The notes beneath the pieces were generated by a model that was not told the DNA's origin, searched no databases, and saw only the letters and a list, made by a program, of their open reading frames with translations. From Siderastrea siderea (Eukaryota; Cnidaria; Anthozoa; Scleractinia; Rhizangiidae): 64,000 nt of DNA. This document shows positions 40,438 through 50,654 of this stretch, one piece after another. The stretch spans positions 32,579,769 through 32,643,768 of the forward strand of contig OZ034975.1 of NCBI GenBank assembly GCA_964030785.1. The letters are read 5' to 3'. Made by a program: the position numbers and the translations under genes. Numbering within the stretch: position 1 is the stretch's first letter; every line of letters begins with the position of its first letter.

Positions 40438-40680
40438 ATGTTGAACAAACTGTGGGGTATTTGTCGCTGTGGTCCTTTTCATGTGTTGCTAGAAATTCAG
40501 TTTTGTCGGCGACGAAACATACCTGTGACGGTGGGGATGCGTAAATTTTTAGAACTAAAAGGATGGCGCGGAAAAGAAAAAACTGGAAGAAAACGACCCG
40601 ATGTCGTCATGAAGATGAAGACTGAACAAACCTTGGGTTTGTGTAAGACTAAAAAACTTGCTTTCATTTCAGATCCTTGA
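40438..40680 (+). CDS. Second alternative terminal exon of the F-box-like gene
   Basis: Starts directly after TTTATTTCAG. LNKLWGICRCGPFHVLLEIQF parallels unit 1 and unit 3; the remainder is basic (RGKEKTGRKRPDV). A small indel late in the unit appears to shift it off the D-E-D stop used in unit 3, so it overruns into the unit 3 acceptor. No stem-loop remains between units 2 and 3. The in-frame ATG at the exon start might instead allow independent translation. Confidence 0.5.
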   Translation: MLNKLWGICRCGPFHVLLEIQFCRRRNIPVTVGMRKFLELKGWRGKEKTGRKRPDVVMKMKTEQTLGLCKTKKLAFISDP

Positions 40681-40867
40681 CAATCTTTGGCGAATTTGTC
40701 GATGCGGTCCCTACCACATGCTAAAAGAAATACTGTTTTGTAAAAAGAGAAAATGGAAAATCTTATACGGTATGCGTAATTCGTTGGAACGACAAGGCTA
40801 CCGAGGACCCGAACACGCATGGAAGAAAACCACAGCTTGTCGCCGAAACTCCACCGATGAAGATTAA
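40673..40867 (+). CDS. Third alternative terminal exon of the F-box-like gene
   Basis: Starts at ATC directly after CTTTCATTTCAG in phase 0: ILDNLWRICRCGPYHMLKEI, then basic residues and a terminal TDED. 64 codons plus TAA, with a stem-loop 33 nt later. Most similar to unit 2, indicating tandem duplication. Confidence 0.52.
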   Translation: MLDNLWRICRCGPYHMLKEILFCKKRKWKILYGMRNSLERQGYRGPEHAWKKTTACRRNSTDED

Positions 40868-40899
40868 ACAAACCTTTGGTTTGTGTAAAACAAACAAAC

Positions 40900-40915
40900 G
40901 GTTCTTTTAGGAACC
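40900..40915 (+). terminator. Histone-like 3' stem-loop
   Basis: GGTTCTTTTAGGAACC flanked by AAAC and ACCAT, followed by AATAAAGTATATGACCA. Best-preserved example of the hairpin plus downstream motif. Confidence 0.77.
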
Positions 40916-40963
40916 ACCATGTTTAATAAAGTATATGACCATCAAGTATAGAGAAATAAAAAA

Positions 40964-41046
40964 TGTCGAGAGTGGGATTCGAACCCACGCGGATCACAAT
41001 CCATTGGATCTTAAGTCCAACGCCTTTACCACTCGGCCATCCTGAC
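40964..41046 (-). tRNA. trnL-UAA: tRNA-Leu(UAA)
   Basis: Folds as a class II tRNA. Acceptor GTCAGGA/TCTCGAC (one A-C mismatch and one G-U), D arm around GGCCGAGTGGTAAAGGC, anticodon stem TTGGA/TCCAA with loop CTTAAGA (anticodon TAA), long variable arm GGAT/ATCC, T arm GTGGG-TTCGAAC-CCCAC. A and B boxes are intact. It reads UUA leucine codons and is not a stop suppressor. It lies just inside the right terminal repeat. Confidence 0.9.
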
Positions 41047-41084
41047 AAATCAATAGTAGAACTAATTCCATTCACGACTCGGTC

Positions 41085-41172
41085 AGCCCGGGCTTGGCGC
41101 AGTCAGGTAAGTATTAGGTTATGAATTGGACATGTCTTTAAATCTTCAGGTTCGATTCCCGGCTGGCGCATC
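41085..41172 (+). ncRNA. tRNA-like Pol III module in the right terminal repeat, pointing outward
   Basis: Mirror copy of 34617-34702: A-box-like TGGCGCAGTCAGG, B box GGTTCGATTCC about 50 nt later, ending GGCTGGCGCA, then a TTTCTTTTTC run that could terminate Pol III. Not foldable as a normal tRNA. Confidence 0.55.
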
Positions 41173-41513
41173 TTTCTTTTTCTTTCTTTCTTTCTTTCTT
41201 TCTAACAAGACTTAGGGTTCAAAACAAGATGGCCGCTTAGGGTTCAGAGACTTAGAAAAAATTAGGGTTCAAAAAGACTTAGGGTTAGTATGACCGATTA
41301 GGGTTAAAAAAGACTTAGGGTTAGTATGACCGATTAGGGTTAAAAAAGACTTAGAAAAAAATTAGGGTTAGGGCTATTATTCATGAGGGACTTAGGGTTA
41401 GTATGGCCGCTTAGGGTTCAGACCCGCCTCCCGACTTAGGGTTCGCTCGGACCCGCTTCGCGGGCCCGCATCTCCTTTGCATAAAATTAGAACAATTGAG
41501 CGCACATATACTC
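41088..41513. repeat. Right terminal inverted repeat with about eleven TTAGGGTT words
   Basis: Inverse of 34339-34705, expanded by a repeated block GACTTAGGGTTAGTATGACC. TTAGGG runs 5'-3' toward the element end, as at a right chromosome end. A CCGCTTCGCGGG hairpin lies near 41453. The last 38 nt are the inverse of the left terminus. Confidence 0.85.
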
Positions 41514-41521
41514 TCATTTGA
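41514..41521. repeat. Target site duplication, right copy (TCATTTGA)
   Basis: Identical to 34331-34338 and directly abutting the terminal repeat end CATATACTC. Confidence 0.85.
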
Positions 41522-41565
41522 TATCCAGCAAGCCCGAGTAGAATAATTGTTTTATTAAAAACTTA
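41522..41565. repeat. Right half of the split hairpin transposon
   Basis: GATATCCAGCAAGC then GAGTAGAATAATTGT pairs with the left arm at 34245-34290, showing that the 7.2-kb element landed inside one foldback transposon. Confidence 0.72.
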
Positions 41566-44500
41566 ACCACTATTAAAAAAAAATCAAGAAAGAACGGGAA
41601 AAACGAGAAAAGAAATTTAAACGGAACAAGAATCGCTCACATGACTGAACGAAAAAGGCGCCAAAACCTTGCGAAGTGTTGCAGCGTTTCATTGCAAAGC
41701 TGAATGAATCAATGAAAACTGCTCGAAAGTGAACAAAGTAGCACAAGTTTTGGAAAGAAATCTTCTAATTATTGGCTCTGAAATATGGTACATGTTTGAT
41801 TTTTCCTGAAACATTGTTGTTATCATCGTTCAAAGCGGATTGAAGCTGTACAATTTCACCATATTAGCTGCTGGAGTGGAAACTGAACAAGTTTGTAATC
41901 TGTTCGCACAACGGAGCCATCATGTGCGTGTTTCATCGAACTGAAGACAGAACAAATTTGAACTTGAAGAGGTACTTTCCATGCAGCTCAGAAGCAAGAT
42001 TACTGTAGTGAGGAACATTAGAAGTCACCATCATAGTTTGTTAAATGCAAAGTGCAAAATGCAGTTGTTCTCGGTTTAGAGGCTGCGGACGGAATGGTAA
42101 GCTTAAAAACAACATTCAAACAACTGGCAAAGCGATTCAACTCCGTTTACATGGCATCCGATTTCTATCTGAGCATTTGGACCTGTTGGAACACAGAGCT
42201 ACAACGAGTGCAGGTAAACCAGTGTCAATTTTGCGTGTTAAAGGCGAAAAAAATCTCGCCCTTCCTTCCTTCTTGGTAGTTTGCCGCTGTATTTTTTAGT
42301 ACTTGTTTAGACTACTTCATGATTTTCGCACCGACTCGCCATGAATGTGTGATAGTTTTTATTAAATGCTCCTGCTCCATTTCACTGTGTTTTATTTTAT
42401 GTCTTGTCTTGATATTTTGAGGTGGAAAGCTTTCCTGATAAAACCTACCGTGTTCAATTTCAATGATCGACGTGACGATCGATGAAAGAAATTAATTGTA
42501 AACACGACGCTTAATGCTTAAATTTCTATTTCTGCACAGTTTCTTCAAACAATTTTGACTTATGTTGGACGACGCTGTTGGTGATGCTTGTTGGTGACGA
42601 TGTTGGAATTTCTGCTTAATTCAAATTCGCTGCCAAGTGATTTTTCTCGTCCATTTTTCTCGTCGGGTTGCTCGCGAGGAAAAAACTTTCGGCTCACTTT
42701 GTTGTTGAGTGTTCATTGACCATATTTGTCGCAGCAGGAGCCGCAGCAGGTATATGAGCTGATAGCCCAGCTCCGTTCAGCCAATCAAAATGCTAGAAAT
42801 CCAATATACCTAGTCCAGTTTTTAATAAATGTATATATACGAGGCGCCTCACATATATGTATATATATGAGGCGCCATTTTTTGGACCCCTTTTGTGTTG
42901 TCAGGTTCCGTCATTGTCATTCTTCCAGACCCATTTCTTACCTGAAAACCTGCTTGTTCTGATGTACATGTAAGCACGTAGCTACTTGCAGCTGGAAGCT
43001 TGTTGAGGAGAAATGGAACCGTGTAATGGAATCAAGAGATGGAAGACAAACAAACCCAGTTCAGACCGTAACAAGCGGTAATCTTTGGACGGCTGTCATA
43101 TTCCTTGGAGGTCTTCCAGATCCGCGAAAAACTATGGGTAATGTTTTTTCGTAGCGAAACTGGTGTTTGAAGCGGACATGGACGTGTACTTTGGAGCTAA
43201 TCATGGCGTAGAGATGGCCAATTTGAAGTGTTTCCAAAATGGCAGTCTTCATATGTTTGGCGGTGTAGCGCCTGGGCTCCAGTGCTCAGCGTAGGGTGTA
43301 GGGGGATTGTGAACGAGGGAGTTTGACAACTTTGAACCGTTATATCTCGGAGGGGTTTTATTTTGGGCGTTTGGAAAACTGTGGGAATATATGTATTGCA
43401 GACAAATTTCGCGCTGCGCCGGCGTGGTTTTAAGTTGGTGAAATTAAGCTTTCAAAAGTTCCTGGGGTAGGTAAGTTACTTCCATGCCCGCAGTGCTAAG
43501 GACTATGGGATTGGCCGCATTTCAGAATTGGGGACAAGCTTGTTTATGTGCAAGCTCACTGCAACTTAAGGTACAGTATGTGGTCCTTGGTCCGCGAGGT
43601 CCTTGTTCTGTGACTTTTCCGAACCGATGTAATATTTTCTCGTTAATTAAAATACGACAAAAAACGAATGTATCCGATGATTTATTGATTAGTCTTCTTC
43701 CATATGACGATGTTTCGGCTTTCCTGCTGTTGGTGAAGGCGCGGAATTTAAGTTTGTTGACAACACGAGAACCCTCATTAGCTAAGCGGATAACAGGTAC
43801 AATCGTTCACTTGGTGATACAAGCATGAAACTTAGCAGGAATGTTCATATTTGGTTGTTTTTCAATTCTAGTCGATTTGCCACTTGAAATTTGAAAGTAT
43901 AACGGTTTTGAAAATTTTCAGATTTGGCAGCAATTTTTATTAAAGATGGTCGCCACTGTCTAAAAGGTGGTATGCGATCTCCAAAATATACTTTTTTTAA
44001 ACAACTCGTGTGACAAAATTTTGTTTATTCAGTTTCATCTGCATGATAAGAAAAGTTTATTTATACCCGCTGTTTTAGCACATTATGTAACCATGGAGGG
44101 ACAGCCAAAGCCGAGTCCAGATAACGATATCATCGTTTACTTAATGAAACAAGCATGATACTTTGAAGATATATTCTGTTCAGGTTACGTTTTCACTAGT
44201 TTATTAGCCCCTTGAAATTCTTACTTTTAAATGTTTTTTTTAGGTAGTGATAAATTGGTCGCCGTGGCCTCTGATAATAAATTTTTCACTACTTCCGATC
44301 TCGAACAACCCATTTTTCAGAGTAATTTATGCCCCATACGTGTATCGTTCAAGATTAAACATACGTGGTTATTTCTGTACATCACCAAAGTTTTGTAACT
44401 ATCCTTAGCGACAACTTAATTAGGGAAATTTAGCAGTTTCGTGTAAATTAAGTACTCGCAATTTTGACTATGTTAAATGACAAAATTGTTAGAGACTGGT

Positions 44501-44600
44501 GTAAAAGCACTTGAGACCGCTAGCATAAGAAGCGGCTACAAAAGGCATCTGAAGCTATAATCCTTGTCCAAAATTAGTATTCTGAGAAAATGATGCGTAT
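41566..44600. other. Gene-poor stretch
   Basis: No gene supported. Short frames at 42045-42299, 42726-42962 and 43484-43828 have no domain I know. A palindrome built on GAGGCGCCTC and TATATATAC lies around 42830-42885. Contents otherwise unknown. Confidence 0.35.
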
Positions 44601-44637
44601 GTGCTAAAATCAGGCAGTTTAAGTGTTCGTGATGAGG

Positions 44638-44835
44638 CTAGGCCTGGCGTGCGCAGCTACACAAAGCTGTGCAGCTCAGCCCAGGGCGAATGCATTTGCA
44701 CCTCTGGGAACAGTCTTTCTTGCACCCACATTTAAAAAGTGGAAATTGCTGAAAATTTTCTGCAAGATTTGTGAACCACGAAGTCTCCCTTGTGAAACTG
44801 GCAACTTGTGGATGTTGATGTTCGATAAACATCAT
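44638..44835 (-). pseudogene. Cysteine-rich C-terminal exon fragment
   Basis: The frame ends with a dense Cys pattern, KCGCKKDCSQRCKCIRPGL then SCTALCSCARQA, recalling CXC-type zinc clusters at the ends of proteins in animal transposons. Only this end is seen; no flanking exons identified. Confidence 0.4.
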
Positions 44836-47820
44836 GTCTCTAAGGTGAATTGGGAGCCGCCGTGCGTAGTTGATGTTGCTGTTTACGAAGAACTATTGGA
44901 TAAGGTCTGGCAGCGCCTTACGATACAAAACAAAGTGTGCTTCTCCGAATGAACGAATGAGTGATGGCTAGCTCCATAGCAAGAATAAGAATTCAAACTG
45001 CAAACTGGGGGGCTCTCGAGTCTTCGTTAAGAACGTCTCCTGAACTTTGAGAAGCATCTCTGCTATATCTGTCATATACTGATTTCCTCGACTTGTATAG
45101 ACAACATGCTGTGATCTGATGTGCTTGCCGTGTTCTCTAGACGCTCGAGGCTGACAGATATGCGTCAGCAGGACCAGATGAGACAATGCCTTCCTTAACA
45201 AGAGCGCTTGTCCACACACTGTGATGAAGTAAAGTTCCTATGGAATTCAGTGCAGCCATTTCTATATGAAGGCCACCAAACATCATGATGACCTTATTTC
45301 CATAGGCGTACGGGCCGGGGGGCGGGGACGGCGGCAGCCCCCCCACCGAGTTTCGGAGATTGCAGGAATTTTTCGAGCGAGACGCTCACCATTCGGCCAA
45401 CAGCACGTGAGAGAAAAAAAACACACACACACACACAAAGAGAAATGTAGCAACGACTGTCGTTCCCAAACCAATCTCGTTCCCAGAGTCCGCGTTACCC
45501 TAGACCAGCGGTCGGGAACGAGGGACTCTGGGATAAAGCGTTTCGGATCGCATTTTCATTGGCTGAAATTTGAGCATGAGCAGTTAGACCGGAATTGAAA
45601 GTAGCTGTAATTCGTCCCCAGATTCCCAGATTTGGCCTCCATTCTAGAGCCCGTGTTACCTTTTCCAGCGGAGTCTTGAGAACAAAATGGCGGACAAAAC
45701 ACCAATGAAAGAGTGAAAGCTTTGCCTGGAGGTGTAGAACTACAGTACGTTTGAAGATGTTGTAATTCCGGCCCTATAAGACATGCGATAGATTTGTTTG
45801 GGGAAAAATCTAAGAACGACAACCTTTTAAATGTTCTGGAAAAGTTGACCGGATTAGTTGCTGTGTATGGTGACGGACTTCCGAGAAATGAAGTTGCAGC
45901 AGCTGTTGTAGTCGTGCAAAACACTTTTCTGAATCTGGGAACGAGGTTGTTTAAGGACTTGTTTGTGGCTTCACACGAAAAACAAGAAAGTCCCTTGATG
46001 CTGTAGAGAAGGAAAACGCCAGTGAGATTCCGAAGACAGAAGAACAATGACAATCGAAGAGAGGTAAACATCATGCTATTGAACTAATATTATTAACACC
46101 TCCCCAGCCATCACAGATTTATCCTTTGAGGCTGGAAGTCCTCAGTGATATAAATAATGCTTTCACAATTTATAAAATTAGCTTGTTGTGTTTGCATAAT
46201 TTTCAAATTCATTTTTTTATACATGCCAAACTGTCCCTTTTCTTATACTTCAAACATATAAAATACACTTACAACTTCAAAGTCACATTAATATAAAATT
46301 TATAACACTGTTTATTGCTGATTGCACTTTCGAAGTAAAACAGAACATTATTTTTTGCTAACAACTGAACGTTAATTTTCATTATCTTTTTCCATAGGAC
46401 AGGTTGTATTCCTGATCCAAAGACAATCTGAAGGACAAAGAGGTTATGATGTACTTGGTGTTGGAAAGGTGTCAGATTCTATCACATCCCATTCGGCAGA
46501 TCTTATTCCTGTTTTGGTTGCTTTAATGTTGAACCTAATAAAGCAGCTGAATTATTCTCTGTTGGTCAAGTTAGTCTTGTGGCCAAGAACACTAGTAGCA
46601 TTCTATGGGAAGAGAATCACTGAAGCACCACCACCTGTAGAGCCCCCATCCCCTGTCTCTGCTATTCCTACTAGTTCAAAAGAAAACCAGCGAATGAACT
46701 ATGTACTTCAGGTCATGTAGCTGAGACTGCTTCTGATGCAGTTGAATGACACAGAGACAGAAGGTGATGGGGAAAAAAGTCTAAGGAACTGGAAACTTCT
46801 CATGTTTTATTTTAGGGCACAGCCTAGAGGCATGAAATGTGCCTTTGAGGCTATGCATTTTATAGCATTTGTCATAGGTCCTTTACAGTGAACACATGAC
46901 ACATCATATTCTTCATGGTCAGTTTGTGAACCCCAAAGGTGGGGAGGGCAACGATTTGTGTGGTGCAATGACCTTTAAATGGAACATGGTCAAGAATGAT
47001 AAAGGTGCTGTGAAAGCAATATGTGGGAACAAAACTCTCAAAGCAGTTCAAAGATCCACTTCTTCTAGTTAACTGCTAAACGAAACATCAAAGCAGTATG
47101 ACAGGGAAAGCAACATTTCCCCAAGTCAGCAAGCCATACTTATGCATGTACATCTGATGATATCAAAGAAATGATTGAACTTATCAGCAGTCAAAAGCCC
47201 TTCGAACATCAGCCAGGAAAGAGTCTTCAAAGCTTCCCTTCCATTTCTAAGAGCCCTTTAGATCAGCTGGACATATTTGCTTTGCACTCCTAGTTAACTA
47301 AAAACAAGAAATGACTAGAGAGCTAATCCACACAGCTGCGATGACTCTGGATGTGATGATGCTCATGAAAGTGATGGGGAGGAAGACGAAGAGATCATTT
47401 CTCTCGATGAAGGATTTGTTTAATCTCAGAAAACATAAACATTAACATACATTCCCTAGGGCATCAGCTTTCTTCACTATGTTACATAAATATTGGTATT
47501 GCTTTAAATTTGTCAACTGAATAAAATTTATATTTTCAGTCCCACAGAATGAGGAATTTCACTTGCATAGTGGATCACATATTGCTGATACAGTGTACAT
47601 GAGTACATTCCACTCTAACTTACAGTGTAATAGCCACTTCACACCAATGAGGCAATTTTTGTGGTGGAGGGGGTGGGGGTGCAATTAAGCCCTAATAAAC
47701 ATTCATAAGGTCCCAATAACAACATGGAATCCCAAATGACTCAAACTACAGTTATTTGCTTATTAGTTACCCCTGCTCCATAAAATTCTCACTGAAATAT
47801 TACTGTTATTTTTGTTTCCC
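44836..47820. other. Gene-poor stretch with degraded repeats
   Basis: A short CA microsatellite near 45418-45440 and an inverted repeat at 45481-45534 (CCCAGAGTCC with GGACTCTGGG). Plus-strand fragments near 46400-47420 look like scattered decayed coding sequence but match nothing I can name. Confidence 0.35.
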
Positions 47821-47833
47821 CTGATGGTTCACA

Positions 47834-50190
47834 TTATGGAGATTCTACTGCACAAGTCTTCTTGGGAAGGTGTTTCTGAATAATACTGAAAAAATCTGCA
47901 GCCATATCTTTACTGTACACTTGTAAGATGGATTCCTTCTTTTGTACAGAGATAAAGTCTGGCAAGTGTTCAAGGACCAAAGAAATCATTTCAATCGGAA
48001 ACCCACTGGACAGGGCCACATTGCGCACAGTGCTTCTCTCAATATCTTTTTGGAGTTGAAATCTATATTTCTCCATGTCTTGTTTGATTTTAAGTTTGGC
48101 CACAGAAGTAAATAATTGGGAGTTACCCTCATTCTGTTCAGTGAGGGTCATCTCAGACTCATCTTGAACACTGAGTGCCTCAACCTGTTCAGCTGCATGC
48201 ACAAGCAGACAGTTTTCACACTGACAGTGTAGCCTGTGAAAGTCACAGCATGTGTGATCTTGAGGTTGATTGTCTGGAACCTTGTGATCAAAATGATTTA
48301 AAAAAATTTTTCTTTTACATTCCTTGGACTGGACATAGGACCGCATGGCTTCTGGTATGTTTTTTACAGGCTTTTGGAATGTCATAAGAATAATAATAAG
48401 TGTCAGCCCAAGCTGCAAGGCCATTTCTGCCAGCCCTCCCAACCTCGTGTATCTTACCCCAGTGTGAACAATTCTGTGAGTGTCATTGCAGTCAATCCCA
48501 ATCGCAAATGCCACAGTCACAAACAACACACGGTGGCTTGATTTCCCATTTACTAGTTCATCTACTATTCTCCTTCTCTCATGCTTGGAATATTGGGCAT
48601 GATACATGGTAAAAAGTCTGTTCTTTGCTGAAGGCTCGCTGAAGGGTGGTATTGGTCTTTGCCCATTTCATTGGAAAATACAGGAAACAGCCTGAAACTG
48701 TTTCTAGATTTCCATAAATAAGAGTGAGGGACGTTTCCAGCCTCTTTGATTTGCGTGCAACAATTGGCTGCAAAATTCTATCCAATTTGTCATCGCCCCT
48801 ATCAGGACACGCATGGGAGGCGTAAGTCCTGTTTGGACTGCACTCAACTGTTACTGGGGTGGACAGTCCTAAGGCAGTTACAATGCCACTTTTTGTAGCC
48901 GCTGTTGCTGTGCCTGTAAGTGCCAGTAGTGACACTCAGATGGGAACAAATTTGTTAACAGGCTTATTCTTCCATATGCTGGACGAAATGTGCCCCTTAA
49001 CAAAAAACAGAAAAGAAGGTATAAATATAATTTTTTGTCCCACGTGATGTTTAATTTGTAATTATGCAATGACTGAAGTACACCATCCCATAAAATGGTT
49101 CATTTCTCATCCATCTTTCTCTTTTCATGGGTTGCTCTTTATTTAATCTCTGAAAACATGAGTTGCATGGATGAGAACCTCTCTCTGGGTATTTACGCTT
49201 TCTGATTGCTTTCATTTCACAAGCCAGTTATTAACCGGTTTGAATGATAAAAAATGTAGACAGACGGACAGAAGACAGACAGACAGACAGACAGACTTTA
49301 TTTATGCACGATAAAAGTAAAAGCTGTACAGTCTGTGGGGTCATAGGAAAGATTTTAAAAATACAAAAAAACTATTGCAAGTTATTAGCCAGTGAGGTAC
49401 ACTGCAGCAAGTTTGGGGTAACAGTCCTTGGATATAAATTACAATGGTTTGATATTTTCTAGCTAGCAGGGAACCAATTGGATATATTCAAGGGTGTCTA
49501 TTTATCAAACAACATGACTTTTTAACGGTTTTGATTGAAAATAATAACGCATTCAGTAGGAAATTGGTCTATTCTGATCAGATGGTTTTAATATAAGTAA
49601 TAAAAACTATTAGCATTTGTAGTGAACATAATCTTTTAAAAATGTACATTGTACACATGCACACTCAGTTACTTCAAGTTTGAAAACAAAGCAACACGAC
49701 TAGAAGAAAAGATATATTATATAAATACCATTCAAGAACCAAATGAGCCTCGTCGACAACAATGGCTTGCACCCTTTCGCTTTAAGCATTTTGGCAACAT
49801 TCTTGTTGTCCACGAATCGAATACTTCAGGGTGCCCAAACATCAAACAACATTTCTTGATCTCTTCCGGGATGGTGACTTTTCCTTCCCCTTCTCCTTCT
49901 CCCACACTTTGTAAGACACACACATTCAACACTCCTTCCAGTTTTTGCACCTGGTCTCTCATAAACGCGCTCAAAGGCGAAACTACGATAACAACAGAAT
50001 CTTGCCCCACAGCCGCTTCGAATGTAATCGAACATCGAGGGTAAAATCGGATAAGCGATTTTCCGAAGCCTGTCGGCAATGCCACCAGCACACCTTTTTT
50101 CTACACATATAGCTCTTTAATAAGGCATCGTACTGCTCTTTCATTAACACTTTTATCCCTAATTTTTCCAAGGAAAACTCCATTGCCTCG
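47834..50190 (-). pseudogene. RecQ-like DNA helicase pseudogene
   Basis: Minus-strand pieces in order: about 50190-50035 with an LMKEQYDALLKSYM region and Walker A in ALPTGFGKS; 50025-49970 with VVIVVSPLSAFMRDQV (motif Ia); near 49755, in another frame, IVVDEAH (motif II); 48935-48820 with LLALTGTATAATKSGI (motif III); 48560-48480 with VLFVTVAFAIGIDC (motif V), where the usual downstream arginine finger region is missing; then a C-terminal tail with ECKRKIFLNHFD and a Cys/His cluster. Frame changes, a stop after the Q-like motif and long gaps show decay. SF2 3'-5' helicase by motif order; parent gene unknown. Confidence 0.68.
49258..49297. repeat. GACA microsatellite
   Basis: GACAGACAGACAGACAGAC-type repeat followed by TTTATTTATG. 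Confidence 0.85.
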
Positions 50191-50654
50191 TGGAATAATG
50201 ACACCATTTGGTAAAACCGGATGTGCGAATACCTGACGCCTGCGCAGTTTGACTGATCACAGGATTCTTGTTTTCCGGTAAACGCTTTATCCCAGAGTCC
50301 CTCGTAACGCGTTCCAAACTAAAATGCGTTTTTCCAAACTCCAAAATTCCGTTATAAAGCCCAATTTCGCACGGAATAAAATGCGATGTCCGCCAGAAAT
50401 GTACGATACTCGACTGCAAACAAACCATTAGTTCGAGTAATACCCTGTTAACACGGCGAAATCACATTTTTTAACCGTTGTTGTAATTAACCACGTTTAT
50501 TCTGAACACAATTTTACAGTAAAAATCTACAGTTAAAATTGAGCGGAATGGATGGAGCCAAAAAATGACCTGTAAAATTGCAGCATAGCAAAGGTAGTCT
50601 CATCCAAAGGCCTAACAGCTGCAGGTAAACTCTAGAAGAGTAACAATAAAGCAA

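Larger units (their letters stand above)
34339..41513. mobile_element. 7.2-kb element with telomere-like terminal inverted repeats
   Basis: Bounded by identical 38-nt inverted termini starting GAGTATATGTGCGCTCAATT and an 8-bp target duplication. Homology between the ends continues, broken by indels, for about 365 nt (left) and 425 nt (right). It includes TTAGGG-type hexamers and a tRNA-like module. Gene content: C2H2-type proteins, two proteins with zinc-binding or RNase H-like looks, small ORFs, an F-box-like gene with alternative 3' exons, tRNA-Leu(UAA), 48/51-bp tandem repeats and histone-like 3' stem-loops. No transposase, integrase, polymerase or capsid gene is recognisable. The boundaries are directly visible; the nature of the element is inference. 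Confidence 0.88.

Noticed and set aside
40964..41046. tRNA-Leu(UAA) as a suppressor explaining the TAA/TAG codons elsewhere
   Set aside because: Anticodon UAA pairs with UUA, not with UAA or UAG.
42840..42885. GAGGCGCCTC/TATATATAC palindrome as an independent element
   Set aside because: Short, AT-rich and imperfect; could be chance in simple-sequence DNA.
45556..46074. 172-codon minus-strand frame as a gene
   Set aside because: Low-complexity Ser/Phe-rich sequence without domain, plus degraded repeat content.
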